Part shown: positions 53,108 to 60,739 of the stretch, piece by piece | Numbering within the stretch: position 1 is the first letter of the stretch | Layout: every line of letters starts with the position of its first letter | DNA from: Pseudomonas sp. R37(2017) | GTDB lineage: Bacteria; Pseudomonadota; Gammaproteobacteria; Pseudomonadales; Pseudomonadaceae | DNA length: 64,000 nucleotides | Direction of reading: 5' to 3' | NCBI RefSeq assembly: GCF_002113375.1 | Contig: NZ_NEHO01000013.1 | Coordinates: forward strand, 95,667 to 159,666 | The notes under the pieces: generated by a model | Database searches by the model: none | Seen by the model: the letters and a program-made list of their open reading frames with translations, nothing else | Told to the model about the DNA's origin: nothing | Position numbers and translations under genes: made by a program

Positions 53108-53227
53108 CATGTTCACCTTTGTTGTTGTGATGTTGTTCAAGGCGGCAGTTCAAGGCACAGGTGCAGCAAAGGGCTCGCGTTCATCGCGCGAGCGCCTGTT
53201 GTCATGGATAAATCGGGGTAGCGCTGC

Positions 53228-54457
53228 TCAGCGTTGCTGCACGGCCCGGGTGATGCGCTGGATCGCTTCGTCGACCGTCACTCGACTGCAACCCAGGTTG
53301 GCCCGCATGAAGCCTCGGCCTTCCAGGCCGAACTTCTGACCCTTGTCGAGCCAGACCCGTGCCTGGGTGAGCATGAACCGGTCGAGCGCTTCGGCGTCCA
53401 TGCCCAGGCCGCGGCAGTCCATCCAGGCCAGGTATAGCGAGTCCGTTGGCACCACTTTGATCTGTGGCGTCGCCGCGTGGATGGCTTCGGCAAAGTGCGC
53501 CTGGTTGCCACGTACATAGCCGAGCATCTGCTCCAGCCATGGCTCGCCGTGGGTATAGGCCGCCTCGGCCGCCACCATGCCGAGGGCATTGACGTAGCGA
53601 TAGAGGTTGCGATCGTACTGCCGGACCAGCTCCTCGCGAATCCGCTTGTTGGGGATGAAGATGTTCGCGGTCTGCAGGCCGGGCATGTTGAAAGTCTTGC
53701 TCGGTGCCGTGCAGGTGATGCTGTTCTGGGCGAACTGCTCGCCCAGGGACGCGAATGGAATGTGCTTCTTGCGCGGATTGAGAATGATGTCCTGATGAAT
53801 TTCATCCGAGAGCACCAGCACGTTGTGGCGGGCACAGATCTCGCCCATGGCGCGCAGTTCCGCCTCCGACCAGACGTTGCCCGTCGGGTTATGTGGATGG
53901 CTCAGGATGAACAAACGAGTGTGCGGCTGGATCGCGGCTTCGAACCTGCGTTCGTCGAAGCGATAACGCTCGCCATCGAACTCCAGTGGCGCCAGGGCCA
54001 GACGCCGGCCGTTGATCTGCGCGTCATCATGAAAGTGTACGTACACCGGCGGCTGTATCAGTACCGAGTCGCCCGGCCTGGTGAACGCCTGGATGGCCGT
54101 CTTCATGGTGGTGATGATGCCGGAGGCCTGCATCAGCCAGTCACGGGACACGTCCCAGCCGAAGCGACGTCCCTGCCAACCGATCACCGCATCCACATAG
54201 GACTTGCGCGGACCGCCAGCGTAGCCGAATACGCCGAACTGCACGGCCTCGCTCAGCGCGTCAACGACAGCCTGCGGCGAACGGAAATCCATGTCCGCCA
54301 CCCACATCGGCAGTGGATCGGCGGCGCATTCCTGGGGTGTCAGGAAGTTGTGGCCGTAGTCCCACTTCATGGAGTTGGTGTGCCTGCGGTCGATGACTTC
54401 ATCGAAAAGGCAGGTGGCTTCGTTGCTGAGCTGCGATGTGAGTACCTGGGTATTCAT
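53228..54457 (-). CDS. MalY/PatB-type cystathionine beta-lyase (PLP C-S lyase)
   Basis: 409 residues of fold type I. Start region MKWDYGHNFLTPQECAADPLPMWVADMDFRSP is a MalY/PatB hallmark. PLP Lys254 in APSKTFNMPGL, Asp-x-x-x-His in LSDEIHQDI, HPHNPTG, and a C-terminal ANLGCSR with the carboxylate-binding Arg. Cleaves cystathionine, cysteine or S-conjugates to pyruvate, ammonia and a thiol. Lies 120 bases upstream of aapJ on the same strand and is divergent from a MetR-like regulator. Confidence 0.9.
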   Translation of the reverse strand: MNTQVLTSQLSNEATCLFDEVIDRRHTNSMKWDYGHNFLTPQECAADPLPMWVADMDFRSPQAVVDALSEAVQFGVFGYAGGPRKSYVDAVIGWQGRRFGWDVSRDWLMQASGIITTMKTAIQAFTRPGDSVLIQPPVYVHFHDDAQINGRRLALAPLEFDGERYRFDERRFEAAIQPHTRLFILSHPHNPTGNVWSEAELRAMGEICARHNVLVLSDEIHQDIILNPRKKHIPFASLGEQFAQNSITCTAPSKTFNMPGLQTANIFIPNKRIREELVRQYDRNLYRYVNALGMVAAEAAYTHGEPWLEQMLGYVRGNQAHFAEAIHAATPQIKVVPTDSLYLAWMDCRGLGMDAEALDRFMLTQARVWLDKGQKFGLEGRGFMRANLGCSRVTVDEAIQRITRAVQQR

Positions 54458-54551
54458 CGTTCTTGGTATCCAGTCTGTTCACGAAAGATGAGGGCTTGCT
54501 TGCCTTGCAGTATTAGTAACAACATCGGATCATGAACAGAAATGGTATTAC

Positions 54552-54567
54552 TTCATCAATCCATGAA
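54552..54567. promoter_or_regulatory. Inverted repeat TTCAT-N6-ATGAA, possible MetR-like site
   Basis: TTCAT (54552-54556) and ATGAA (54563-54567) in the 122-base gap between the C-S lyase gene and the MetR-like gene. Further ATGAA words occur at about 54531 and 54576. MetR binds TGAA-N5-TTCA in enterobacteria; here the halves are outward-facing, so the match is only partial. Confidence 0.35.
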
Positions 54568-54579
54568 CTGGGTACATGA

Positions 54580-55470
54580 ATGATCGACTTCCAGCACCTT
54601 TCCATCCTGCGTGAGGTTTCACGCACCGGCAGCGTGACGGCTGCCGCTGAGCGACTGAATGTCAGCCAGTCCGCCCTCTCCCACGCGATCGCCAAATTCG
54701 AGGAACGCCATGGCATCAAGGTCTGGATGAAGGACGGTCGCAGCCTGCGTTTTACCCAGGCCGGCAGCTACCTGCTAAACCTTGCCGAGCGACTGCTGCC
54801 GCAGGTGGAGCATGCCCAGCGGGTGCTCTCGGATTTCGCTGATGGGCGCCGTGGAGCATTGCGCGCCGGCATGGAGTGCCATCCCTGCCAGAAGTGGCTG
54901 ATGGGCGTCACCGGTCCCTATCTACGGGCCTGGCCCGACGTCGACTTCGAGGTGTGCACCGCCTTTCGTTTCGATGGCGTAGCTGCGCTTACGGGTTTCG
55001 AGATAGACCTGCTGATCACCCCGGACCCGATCGATCAGCCCGAACTGCTGTTCACCCCGGTGTTCGATTACGAACTGGTGTTGGTGCTGCATGAAGACCA
55101 TGCGCTGGCGAACAAGCCCTGGGCCGATCCCCATGACCTGATCCAGGAAACACTGGTCACCGTACCCGTCACCCTGGAGCGGCTGGACATCTACAGCCGA
55201 TTCCTGGTGCCCGCCAATTGCCGGCCGCATCACCGCATCACGGCGGAAACCACCGAACTGATGCTGCAACTGACAGCGGCCGGACGCGGGATCAGTGTGT
55301 TGCCGGAATGGCTGCTGCATGAGGAAGGTCTGGGCCTGCCCTTGAAAGCCCTGCGCATCGGCCCTCACGGCCTGCACAAGAGCATTCACCTGGGCGTGCG
55401 CAAGGCAGAAGCGCAGATCGATTACATAGCCGGCTTTCTCGACATCGCCCGAGAGCGCCAGACGACGTAG
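54580..55470 (+). CDS. MetR-like LysR-family regulator
   Basis: 296 residues. Winged helix in residues 4-64 (LSILREVSRTGSVTAAAERLNVSQSALSHAIAKFEERHG). The effector domain carries GMECHPCQKWL where MetR has IECHSCIQWL, plus VFDYELVLVLHEDHALA, close to MetR. MetR uses homocysteine to control methionine genes. Divergent from the C-S lyase/aap genes, so it probably switches sulfur-amino-acid uptake and cleavage. Confidence 0.87.
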   Translation: MIDFQHLSILREVSRTGSVTAAAERLNVSQSALSHAIAKFEERHGIKVWMKDGRSLRFTQAGSYLLNLAERLLPQVEHAQRVLSDFADGRRGALRAGMECHPCQKWLMGVTGPYLRAWPDVDFEVCTAFRFDGVAALTGFEIDLLITPDPIDQPELLFTPVFDYELVLVLHEDHALANKPWADPHDLIQETLVTVPVTLERLDIYSRFLVPANCRPHHRITAETTELMLQLTAAGRGISVLPEWLLHEEGLGLPLKALRIGPHGLHKSIHLGVRKAEAQIDYIAGFLDIARERQTT

Positions 55471-55479
55471 GCCGGGCGG

Positions 55480-56508
55480 TTACTCGTTACCCACAATCAG
55501 CACCATTCGAAATTTCACCGCACCGGACCTGACGCGCTGGTAAGCCTCCCAGGCGCTTTCCAACGGCTGGGTTTCGATCTGCGCACGGACGTCCGTCATC
55601 AAGCTGAAATCCAGGGTTTTTTCCGACTCGAAGGGGCTACCGGTCATTGCGCCCTGGACACTGCGCTCACCGCCCACCAGTGCGCCAGGCATGATGCTCA
55701 GGGGCTGCCGGCCGACACCCACCACCAGCAAGCGTCCTTGAGGTGCGAGCGCGGGCATGAGTGCAGAGACTGCATCGCTATCGGTGATGGTGGTAAGGAT
55801 GACGTCGGCGCCACCCATGTCCCGGAGCCGGGCAACCGGGTCTTCGACCTGGGTGTCGATGTAGTGGTGAGCCCCCAGTCGCTGTACTTCGTCTGCGATA
55901 TCCGCGCCCCGTCCGACTGCCACTACCCTGAAGCCCATTCTGCGGGCGTATTGCAGCGCCAGATGTCCCAGCCCGCCAATGCCCTGGATCGCCACCAGAT
56001 CGCCGGCCAAGGCGCCGGATTTGCGCAAGGCATTGAAGGTCGCAATGCCCGCGCACAACAGCGGGGCAGCCTCCACGGCTCCCAGCGCATCAGGAATCGA
56101 CACGAGCCCGGTTGCCCGAGCAAGCATCATTTGCGCGTAACCGCCGTCCCGAGAACTGCCGGTCACGGGCTGATCGCTGCATAGATTGAAATGCCCGCGT
56201 CGGCATTGGTCACATTGCAGACAGTGTCCTCCCAATCGACCGACTCCGACCCGCTGCCCCACGCGCCACGCTTTGGAAACATTCGTCCCCAGCTTCACCA
56301 GTCGCCCTACGACTTCATGACCGGGCACGCGTGGGAACTTCACCCCAGACTCCAATCCGGCAATCACCCCAGCGTCGGCGCCGCAGATGCCACAGGCCTG
56401 CACTTCGATCAATACTTCGTCGGCACCCGGGTCCGGGATTTCACGCTCGACCATTTCAAGTACACCTGGCCGAATGACCTGCATTGCTTTGTATGTATGG
56501 CGAGTCAT
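55480..56508 (-). CDS. Zinc-dependent alcohol dehydrogenase
   Basis: 342 residues, medium-chain dehydrogenase. Catalytic zinc Cys in ACGICGAD and GHE (PGHEVVG); structural zinc Cys cluster CLQCDQCRRGHFNLC; Rossmann motif GIGGLGHLALQYA. Closest in pattern to the AdhP/cinnamyl-type bacterial enzymes. AGGTGA precedes ATG 56508. Ends ten bases from the convergent LysR gene. Substrate unknown. Confidence 0.9.
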   Translation of the reverse strand: MTRHTYKAMQVIRPGVLEMVEREIPDPGADEVLIEVQACGICGADAGVIAGLESGVKFPRVPGHEVVGRLVKLGTNVSKAWRVGQRVGVGRLGGHCLQCDQCRRGHFNLCSDQPVTGSSRDGGYAQMMLARATGLVSIPDALGAVEAAPLLCAGIATFNALRKSGALAGDLVAIQGIGGLGHLALQYARRMGFRVVAVGRGADIADEVQRLGAHHYIDTQVEDPVARLRDMGGADVILTTITDSDAVSALMPALAPQGRLLVVGVGRQPLSIMPGALVGGERSVQGAMTGSPFESEKTLDFSLMTDVRAQIETQPLESAWEAYQRVRSGAVKFRMVLIVGNE

Positions 56509-56557
56509 ATCGAAGTCACCTGTAACTGATGAGTGAGCTGCGCTGATTACGAATGCC

Positions 56558-56866
56558 TTATTGAATGTTCAAGGCACCGGAAAACTGGGTTTTCCTGCTC
56601 CCATGAGCAGTGAATGTCGGTCTCTGAATGACAGAAGCATTGAGCATCAGGAGGCTAGATCCTGCGCTTTCCAGACGCAAAGCATTAAATGTTGCGCTCA
56701 CGGATAGATTTTTTGCGTTGACTGAAAAGTCTTCGTGTGAACGCAAGGCCACGTACCCCGCACACTGAGCACAAGCAATATCAAAACGGGTGCCGTTTTT
56801 TTCCCTTGGCACCGATTTGATAGCACCGGCCGCTTTTTCGTCTAACGTCAATGAATGCTTTGGCAT
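56558..56866 (-). CDS. Small unrecognised protein with a CxxC pair
   Basis: 102 residues from ATG 56866, which has AGGAAG seven to eight bases upstream. N-terminal half is basic and contains FDIACAQCAGYVAL with a CxxC; C-terminal half is Ser/Asn-rich without helices I can predict. The frame runs upstream to 57049 across the lipoprotein gene but that part is a shadow. I know no family. The ribosome site and codon-like composition make it a fair candidate, not a certain gene. Confidence 0.45.
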   Translation of the reverse strand: MPKHSLTLDEKAAGAIKSVPREKNGTRFDIACAQCAGYVALRSHEDFSVNAKNLSVSATFNALRLESAGSSLLMLNASVIQRPTFTAHGSRKTQFSGALNIQ

Positions 56867-56897
56867 GAACCACTTCCTCTTAAAATGGAGTTTGACG

Positions 56898-57353
56898 ATG
56901 AAAACTATTGTTTCCTGGCTGACGATTACGCTGGTTGGTCTGGTATTGGGCGCCTGTGCCCCGGTCGGCGCCGGAAGCGGAGGCGCTGGCGAGATGGAGA
57001 TTCGTTCGGGGAAAATCGAGCAGATTACCCAGACCCAGATGCAGACCAATCACGACAGCGGTGTCGGCGCCATATTGGGCGGCATTGGCGGCCTGGGCCT
57101 GGGAAGCCTGGTCGGCCAGGGTACCGGCCGGGATGTGGCAATGATCGCCGGTGCCCTCGCTGGCGCGGCAGGCGGCAATTACGTTGAAAAGAAAAAGTAC
57201 GATCAGCCCGTGGATGCACAACAAATCATCGTTCGAACCCACAGCGGCGTACTGGTTCAGGTGACCCAACCAATCAACCCGACGCTGAAAAAAGGCATGA
57301 ACGTTTATGTCGAGGGGGCCGGAAACGAAGCGCGGGTGGTGCCACAAAGTTAA
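56898..57353 (+). CDS. slyB: SlyB-like outer-membrane lipoprotein (glycine-zipper)
   Basis: 151 residues. Lipoprotein signal with lipobox LGAC and acylated Cys20. The mature part has a short acidic linker, a glycine-zipper double helix region (GAILGGIGGLGLGSLVGQGTG, MIAGALAGAAGGNYVEKK) and a C-terminal beta domain. This is the SlyB/PcP family, which supports outer-membrane stability. ATG 56898 has GGAG upstream. Overlapped at its 3' end by the phosphoesterase frame. Confidence 0.85.
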   Translation: MKTIVSWLTITLVGLVLGACAPVGAGSGGAGEMEIRSGKIEQITQTQMQTNHDSGVGAILGGIGGLGLGSLVGQGTGRDVAMIAGALAGAAGGNYVEKKKYDQPVDAQQIIVRTHSGVLVQVTQPINPTLKKGMNVYVEGAGNEARVVPQS

Positions 57354-57819
57354 GACGCCCACACTGAAAGTCGGCGTCATCTCCGACACCCACGGACTGC
57401 TGCGCCCGCAAGCCATCGCCGCTTTGCAAGGCTGTGATCGGATCATTCACGCGGGCGACATCGGCAGCGCGCAGGTCCTCGACCAACTGTCCGCTATCGC
57501 CGCAGTGGATGCGGTGCGTGGCAACAATGACCTCGAGCCCTGGGCGCGCGAGCTGCCCGACTGCTTGCGCCTGGACCTCAACGGCTGGGCGGTTCTGCTG
57601 GTGCATGACATCGCCGATGTGCCGTTCAATCTCGATGACGATATCAAGCTGGTGATTACCGGGCACTCGCACAAGCCGTGCATCGACTGGCGCGGTGAAC
57701 GCCTGTACCTGAATCCGGGAAGCGCCGGACGTCGACGCTTCAAGTTGCCTGTCACGCTGGCGTTGCTTGAAGTGCATGCCCGGTCAATCGAACCACGGCT
57801 GGTGTCACTGCTCGACTGA
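57307..57819 (+). CDS. YfcE/MJ0936-type metallophosphoesterase
   Basis: About 170 residues with all motifs in order: ISDTHG, HAGDIG, RGNND, LVHDIAD, ITGHSHKP, LNPGSAG. These small enzymes cleave phosphodiesters with two Mn/Fe ions. The only ATG in frame is 57307, which overlaps slyB by 47 bases and adds a 20-residue leader of odd composition. A CTG at 57364 just after the slyB stop would start right at the conserved domain; the real start is therefore uncertain. Confidence 0.85.
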   Translation: MSRGPETKRGWCHKVKTPTLKVGVISDTHGLLRPQAIAALQGCDRIIHAGDIGSAQVLDQLSAIAAVDAVRGNNDLEPWARELPDCLRLDLNGWAVLLVHDIADVPFNLDDDIKLVITGHSHKPCIDWRGERLYLNPGSAGRRRFKLPVTLALLEVHARSIEPRLVSLLD

Positions 57820-57940
57820 CGACTGCCCTCCACTTACATCGATTTGCCGGGAGCATGTCGCGTACTCGTGCGCTTGAATTGGCGTTCGCTCGGGTCCGTC
57901 AGACTGAATTTTCAGCACTGACTCACCTGAATAAAAATCC

Positions 57941-57958
57941 GTCATGACATGTCATGAC
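57941..57958. promoter_or_regulatory. Perfect 18-base palindrome
   Basis: GTCATGACATGTCATGAC reads the same on both strands. Located 204 bases before the DUF2790 gene. Likely an operator for a dimeric regulator; regulator unknown. Confidence 0.5.
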
Positions 57959-58091
57959 CACCCTCAAAAACGGACTTCGACCAACAAATACGGGGGTTAA
58001 AGGACGAACGGTCGTGAGCCGTCAAGCGCGGGGAATTGCAGAGAGTTTGCAGCCACTACAGGCTTTTCAAAAGGGCGCGTTCGTCGCGGTA

Positions 58092-58106
58092 AAGTGAACT
58101 TCACTT
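58092..58106. promoter_or_regulatory. Palindrome AAGTGAA-C-TTCACTT
   Basis: Seven-base perfect arms around one base, 56 bases before the DUF2790 start, in promoter position. Regulator unknown. Confidence 0.5.
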
Positions 58107-58162
58107 CCAACACGTGTCACATTAGGTCTCCACCACGTGAACTTAAAAAGAGGTAGAAAGCT

Positions 58163-58441
58163 ATGAGCATGGCCACAATTGTCAGTGCAGTGATTTCCAG
58201 TCTCGCACCCAGTGTCTTCGACCAGAACAGCCTGCAAGATCCTGGCGCGCATGTATCAGCCGTCGATTACCATTACGGGATGGACATCGATGTGAAACGG
58301 GTGCTGCAACGCACCGATACTTCCGACAAGACAGGTGTAGTACCTGTGACCCTGGTCTACGAAGACAGCGAGGGCGAAGTTCACAAGATTCGTTTCCTCG
58401 AATGGGGCGGCACCCCCGCCGACCCAACCAGCGTTGCCTGA
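58163..58441 (+). CDS. DUF2790 domain-containing protein
   Basis: 92 residues. The C-terminal part VDYHYGMDIDVKRVLQRTD...GVVPVTLVYEDSEGEVHKIRFLEWG matches DUF2790, a family I know mainly from Pseudomonas. Most members are secreted; here the N-terminus (TIVSAVISSLAPSVFDQ) is only mildly hydrophobic, so export is uncertain. ATG 58163 has AGAGGTAG upstream. Function of the family is unknown. Two palindromes lie upstream. Confidence 0.8.
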   Translation: MSMATIVSAVISSLAPSVFDQNSLQDPGAHVSAVDYHYGMDIDVKRVLQRTDTSDKTGVVPVTLVYEDSEGEVHKIRFLEWGGTPADPTSVA

Positions 58442-58544
58442 TCCGCTCACCGACAGGGTTCCAGGCCTCGCCTGCGCCTGAACACAAAAATTAAAACTCA
58501 TATATACGCCAAGTGCGATTGATGTTTTTTGTCATCTGAAAGTT

Positions 58545-58574
58545 TATACATTCGAATGAATGAAAGTTCATTCG
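58545..58574 (+). promoter_or_regulatory. Likely -10 box followed by a perfect TetR-style inverted repeat
   Basis: TATACA (58545-58550) precedes CGAATGAA-TGAAAG-TTCATTCG (58553-58574), an eight-base inverted repeat with a six-base centre. The spacing and sequence resemble TetR-family operators. It is 145 bases before the membrane protein gene at 58720. Confidence 0.55.
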
Positions 58575-58719
58575 TGAAAATTACTATTAACCAGGCAGCG
58601 TAATGCCGCGAGATTAATCAATAGTAACTTCTGGATCTTAAATTCGATCAGCGACGGCAAACTCCAATCAAGCCATGCTGAAAACAATATTGATTCACTA
58701 TTGAAATCAAGAGGTCACC

Positions 58720-59373
58720 ATGGAACTTAGTATGCTCTCTTCGTCCACCGTGGAATATATGCGTTTGGGCGTTGTTTATTTTCATCTTATCGCCTGCTGT
58801 GTGGCAATCGGACTGGTGTTGACCAGTGACATTGCAATGGTCAAGCAACTCCTGAAAGGGGATGTGTCGGGTCACCATGATGACGCGCACATGGAAAGCC
58901 TGCAAAAAACCGTATCGCTTGCACTTGTTGCACTCTGGATTACGGGCATTGCTATTGTCGGGATCGATTATGCCGGCAAGGGAATGGAGTATTTCCTCAA
59001 TCCAAAAATACAAGCCAAAATCGGCATCGTTGTGCTGTTGACCATTAACGGTTTCCTGTTGCACAGCGCGGTATTGCCGGCCCTGAAAAAAGCCGGTTCG
59101 CTTCTCAACCTCTCCTTCAGCCTGCGCATGCTGGCTTTGTTCTCCGGCGCCTTCTCTGCCGTGTCGTGGTTCTATGCCGCCATGCTCGGTGTCGGTCGTC
59201 CGCTGGCCTGGAAATACTCGCTGGTCGAGTTGCTGGCAGCCTATCCGGTTCTCATCGTCGGTGGCTTTGCAACGATGGTGCTGCTCACCGCCTGGGCAAA
59301 GAACAAAGACGCCCAAAACCGTATGGAGCAAAGCGCCTGGGACAGCAAAAACGCTGCCCTGGCTGGCTGGTAA
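58720..59373 (+). CDS. Uncharacterised five-helix membrane protein
   Basis: 217 residues with hydrophobic segments near 16-36, 65-85, 97-117, 130-152 and 165-188. A His-containing first helix (LGVVYFHLIACCVAIGLVL) and conserved-looking HHDDAH loop could bind a metal or haem, but no named family is recognised. ATG 58720 has GAGGT upstream. The next gene encodes a PtrA-like secreted peptide 81 bases on and may be co-transcribed. Confidence 0.7.
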   Translation: MELSMLSSSTVEYMRLGVVYFHLIACCVAIGLVLTSDIAMVKQLLKGDVSGHHDDAHMESLQKTVSLALVALWITGIAIVGIDYAGKGMEYFLNPKIQAKIGIVVLLTINGFLLHSAVLPALKKAGSLLNLSFSLRMLALFSGAFSAVSWFYAAMLGVGRPLAWKYSLVELLAAYPVLIVGGFATMVLLTAWAKNKDAQNRMEQSAWDSKNAALAGW

Positions 59374-59454
59374 AGCCAGGCACGTTCAGTGTTGATCAAT
59401 GAATTGCGTTGCTGACTATTTATCAAATTTCACTTTTAACTTGAGGATATCCAA

Positions 59455-59661
59455 ATGAAATCCATGAAAGCCCTCTTCGTCATCGCCGCTTTGACCGCTT
59501 CTTCCCTGGCCATGGCCACAGGTGGTGGTGACAAAAATTTCAATCGCATGGAGTCGGCCCGCAAAGTCTCGATGGAAGCCTTCCACGTTGCGCAGAAACA
59601 GAAGGCTGAAGCCGCGGTAGCGCAAAGCAAGGCGAAGGTGTCCGACCGTACCAACGGTTGA
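59455..59661 (+). CDS. Small secreted PtrA-like protein
   Basis: 68 residues. Signal peptide of ~21 residues ending AMA|TG, then FNRMESARKVSMEAFHVAQKQKAEA, which resembles the N-terminal domain named after PtrA of Pseudomonas. Such small periplasmic proteins are often metal- or stress-induced in this genus. ATG 59455 has GAGGATAT upstream. Followed by a strong terminator. Confidence 0.72.
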   Translation: MKSMKALFVIAALTASSLAMATGGGDKNFNRMESARKVSMEAFHVAQKQKAEAAVAQSKAKVSDRTNG

Positions 59662-59684
59662 TCTGTGTAATTCATTCAGCCTCT

Positions 59685-59726
59685 AGCCGCTTGCAGCATC
59701 CAACGTGCTGCAAGCGGTTTTTTTTT
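59685..59726 (+). terminator. Rho-independent terminator after the PtrA-like gene
   Basis: Twelve-base perfect stem CCGCTTGCAGCA (59687-59698) / TGCTGCAAGCGG (59706-59717) followed by nine T. Confidence 0.93.
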
Positions 59727-59755
59727 AACGAAAAAAAGGTCTGGTACGTTGTCCT

Positions 59756-60334
59756 TCAGTCCGCGCCTTTGCGCAACGACCGCCTGACCTCGGCCTGTAT
59801 GGCATACGCCGGCGATTCCACGGCATTGAAGTCCTGTGTATAGCGCTGGGCAAATCCCTCCACTCCCCACTCCTGATACTGCTGCACATGTTTGAGCTCG
59901 TGGGCCCAGAGCGCGATGTCCTGCTCTGCGACTTGAGCGTCCCGGAAGAGGATGATGTCGATCAACGTCACGGCACCGACATCGGGGTTTTGCAGCATGG
60001 CAGTGGCGGCGCTGAATTGACCGTTGTCGCTAATTTTGTAGCGTGCGGCATCGAGGACGCCGGGGTCGTACCAGCGCAGCAGTTGCTCGCGGATGCGCAC
60101 TGGAATCGGCTGAATGTCGGCGCTGGCTGCTTCGGCCCGTGCCTGGCTCAGCCACAACGCCAGGGTCGACGCAGCGAACCGGTAGATGTCACCAGGCATC
60201 CCGTCCGGCAGGCAGATGCAGTCGTCCAGGCACACCTGTTTTTCGCCAGCTGGGCAGTCGGTGGCCTGGGCCGGTACCTCAAGCGTCAGGCCAAGAACAA
60301 ACAGCGCCACCAGAGGCGTGATGATCGGCAGCAT
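59756..60334 (-). CDS. Secreted DUF4157-like putative zinc peptidase (HExxH)
   Basis: 192 residues. Signal peptide ~1-24 (LVALFVLGLTLEVPAQA|TD), a short Cys-rich segment with C27, C35, C39 and C41, then WAHELKHVQQYQEWG, in which H145-E146-x-x-H149 is a zincin motif. DUF4157 proteins share this HExxHxxQ pattern. No pro-domain or second domain is visible. GGAG precedes ATG 60334. Target unknown; the context is mixed. Confidence 0.75.
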   Translation of the reverse strand: MLPIITPLVALFVLGLTLEVPAQATDCPAGEKQVCLDDCICLPDGMPGDIYRFAASTLALWLSQARAEAASADIQPIPVRIREQLLRWYDPGVLDAARYKISDNGQFSAATAMLQNPDVGAVTLIDIILFRDAQVAEQDIALWAHELKHVQQYQEWGVEGFAQRYTQDFNAVESPAYAIQAEVRRSLRKGAD

Positions 60335-60408
60335 TGGATGCTCCAGATGGCAGGCGAGCTAGATGAGTGGTGAAGCGCGTGGGTGTACGCCGGGCAGCCT
60401 TTGCTCTT

Positions 60409-60523
60409 CTGTAGGGGCGGGTGCCCGCTTGCAGCATGCTCGCGATGGACGTCAACGATAACGCTGGCTGCCTGAATGCCCGCGTTGCCCTGGCGTTTTT
60501 CGCGAGCATGCTCGCTCCTACAG
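60409..60523. repeat. REPIN
   Basis: Left arm CTGTAGGGGCGGGTGCCC variant, right arm ending GCTCGCTCCTACAG; centre GACGTCAACGATAACGC. Same general structure as 13211-13325. Confidence 0.88.
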
Positions 60524-60739
60524 GTCCATGCATACGGCCGGCCGGTAGGCTGCATCGCTTTGCTTTGGCTTTTGATCTTCTTGCCCCTTGTTACTTGGGG
60601 CCGGGCGGCGTTCCGTTTTTCCAAGTAACTCGCCGTAAGTGCGCAACCATAAGTAGCCGTTACCGAAGAAGCGGATATGTACTCCGAGCAAACGACCGTC
60701 AGGCCCCGTCTATCCTCTTAAGTGAACAGCATTACCCCC
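60524..60739. other. Possible dispersed intergenic repeat next to the REPIN
   Basis: About 215 bases between the REPIN and the GGDEF-EAL gene. The words TTGTTACTTGGGGC and CCAAGTAACTCGCCG, and a terminal GCGGATATGTACTC, resemble a sequence I associate with repeated intergenic DNA in fluorescens-group genomes. No gene seen. Needs a genome-wide copy count. Confidence 0.3.

Larger units (their letters stand above)
57820..58162. other. Non-coding stretch with two perfect palindromes
   Basis: No supported gene. It holds an 18-base palindrome (57941-57958) and a 15-base one (58092-58106), listed separately; the rest shows nothing I can name. Confidence 0.5.

Noticed and set aside
60286..60624. 112-codon minus-strand frame (and a partner on the plus strand) over the REPIN at 60409
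   Set aside because: Translated REP repeat, not a gene.
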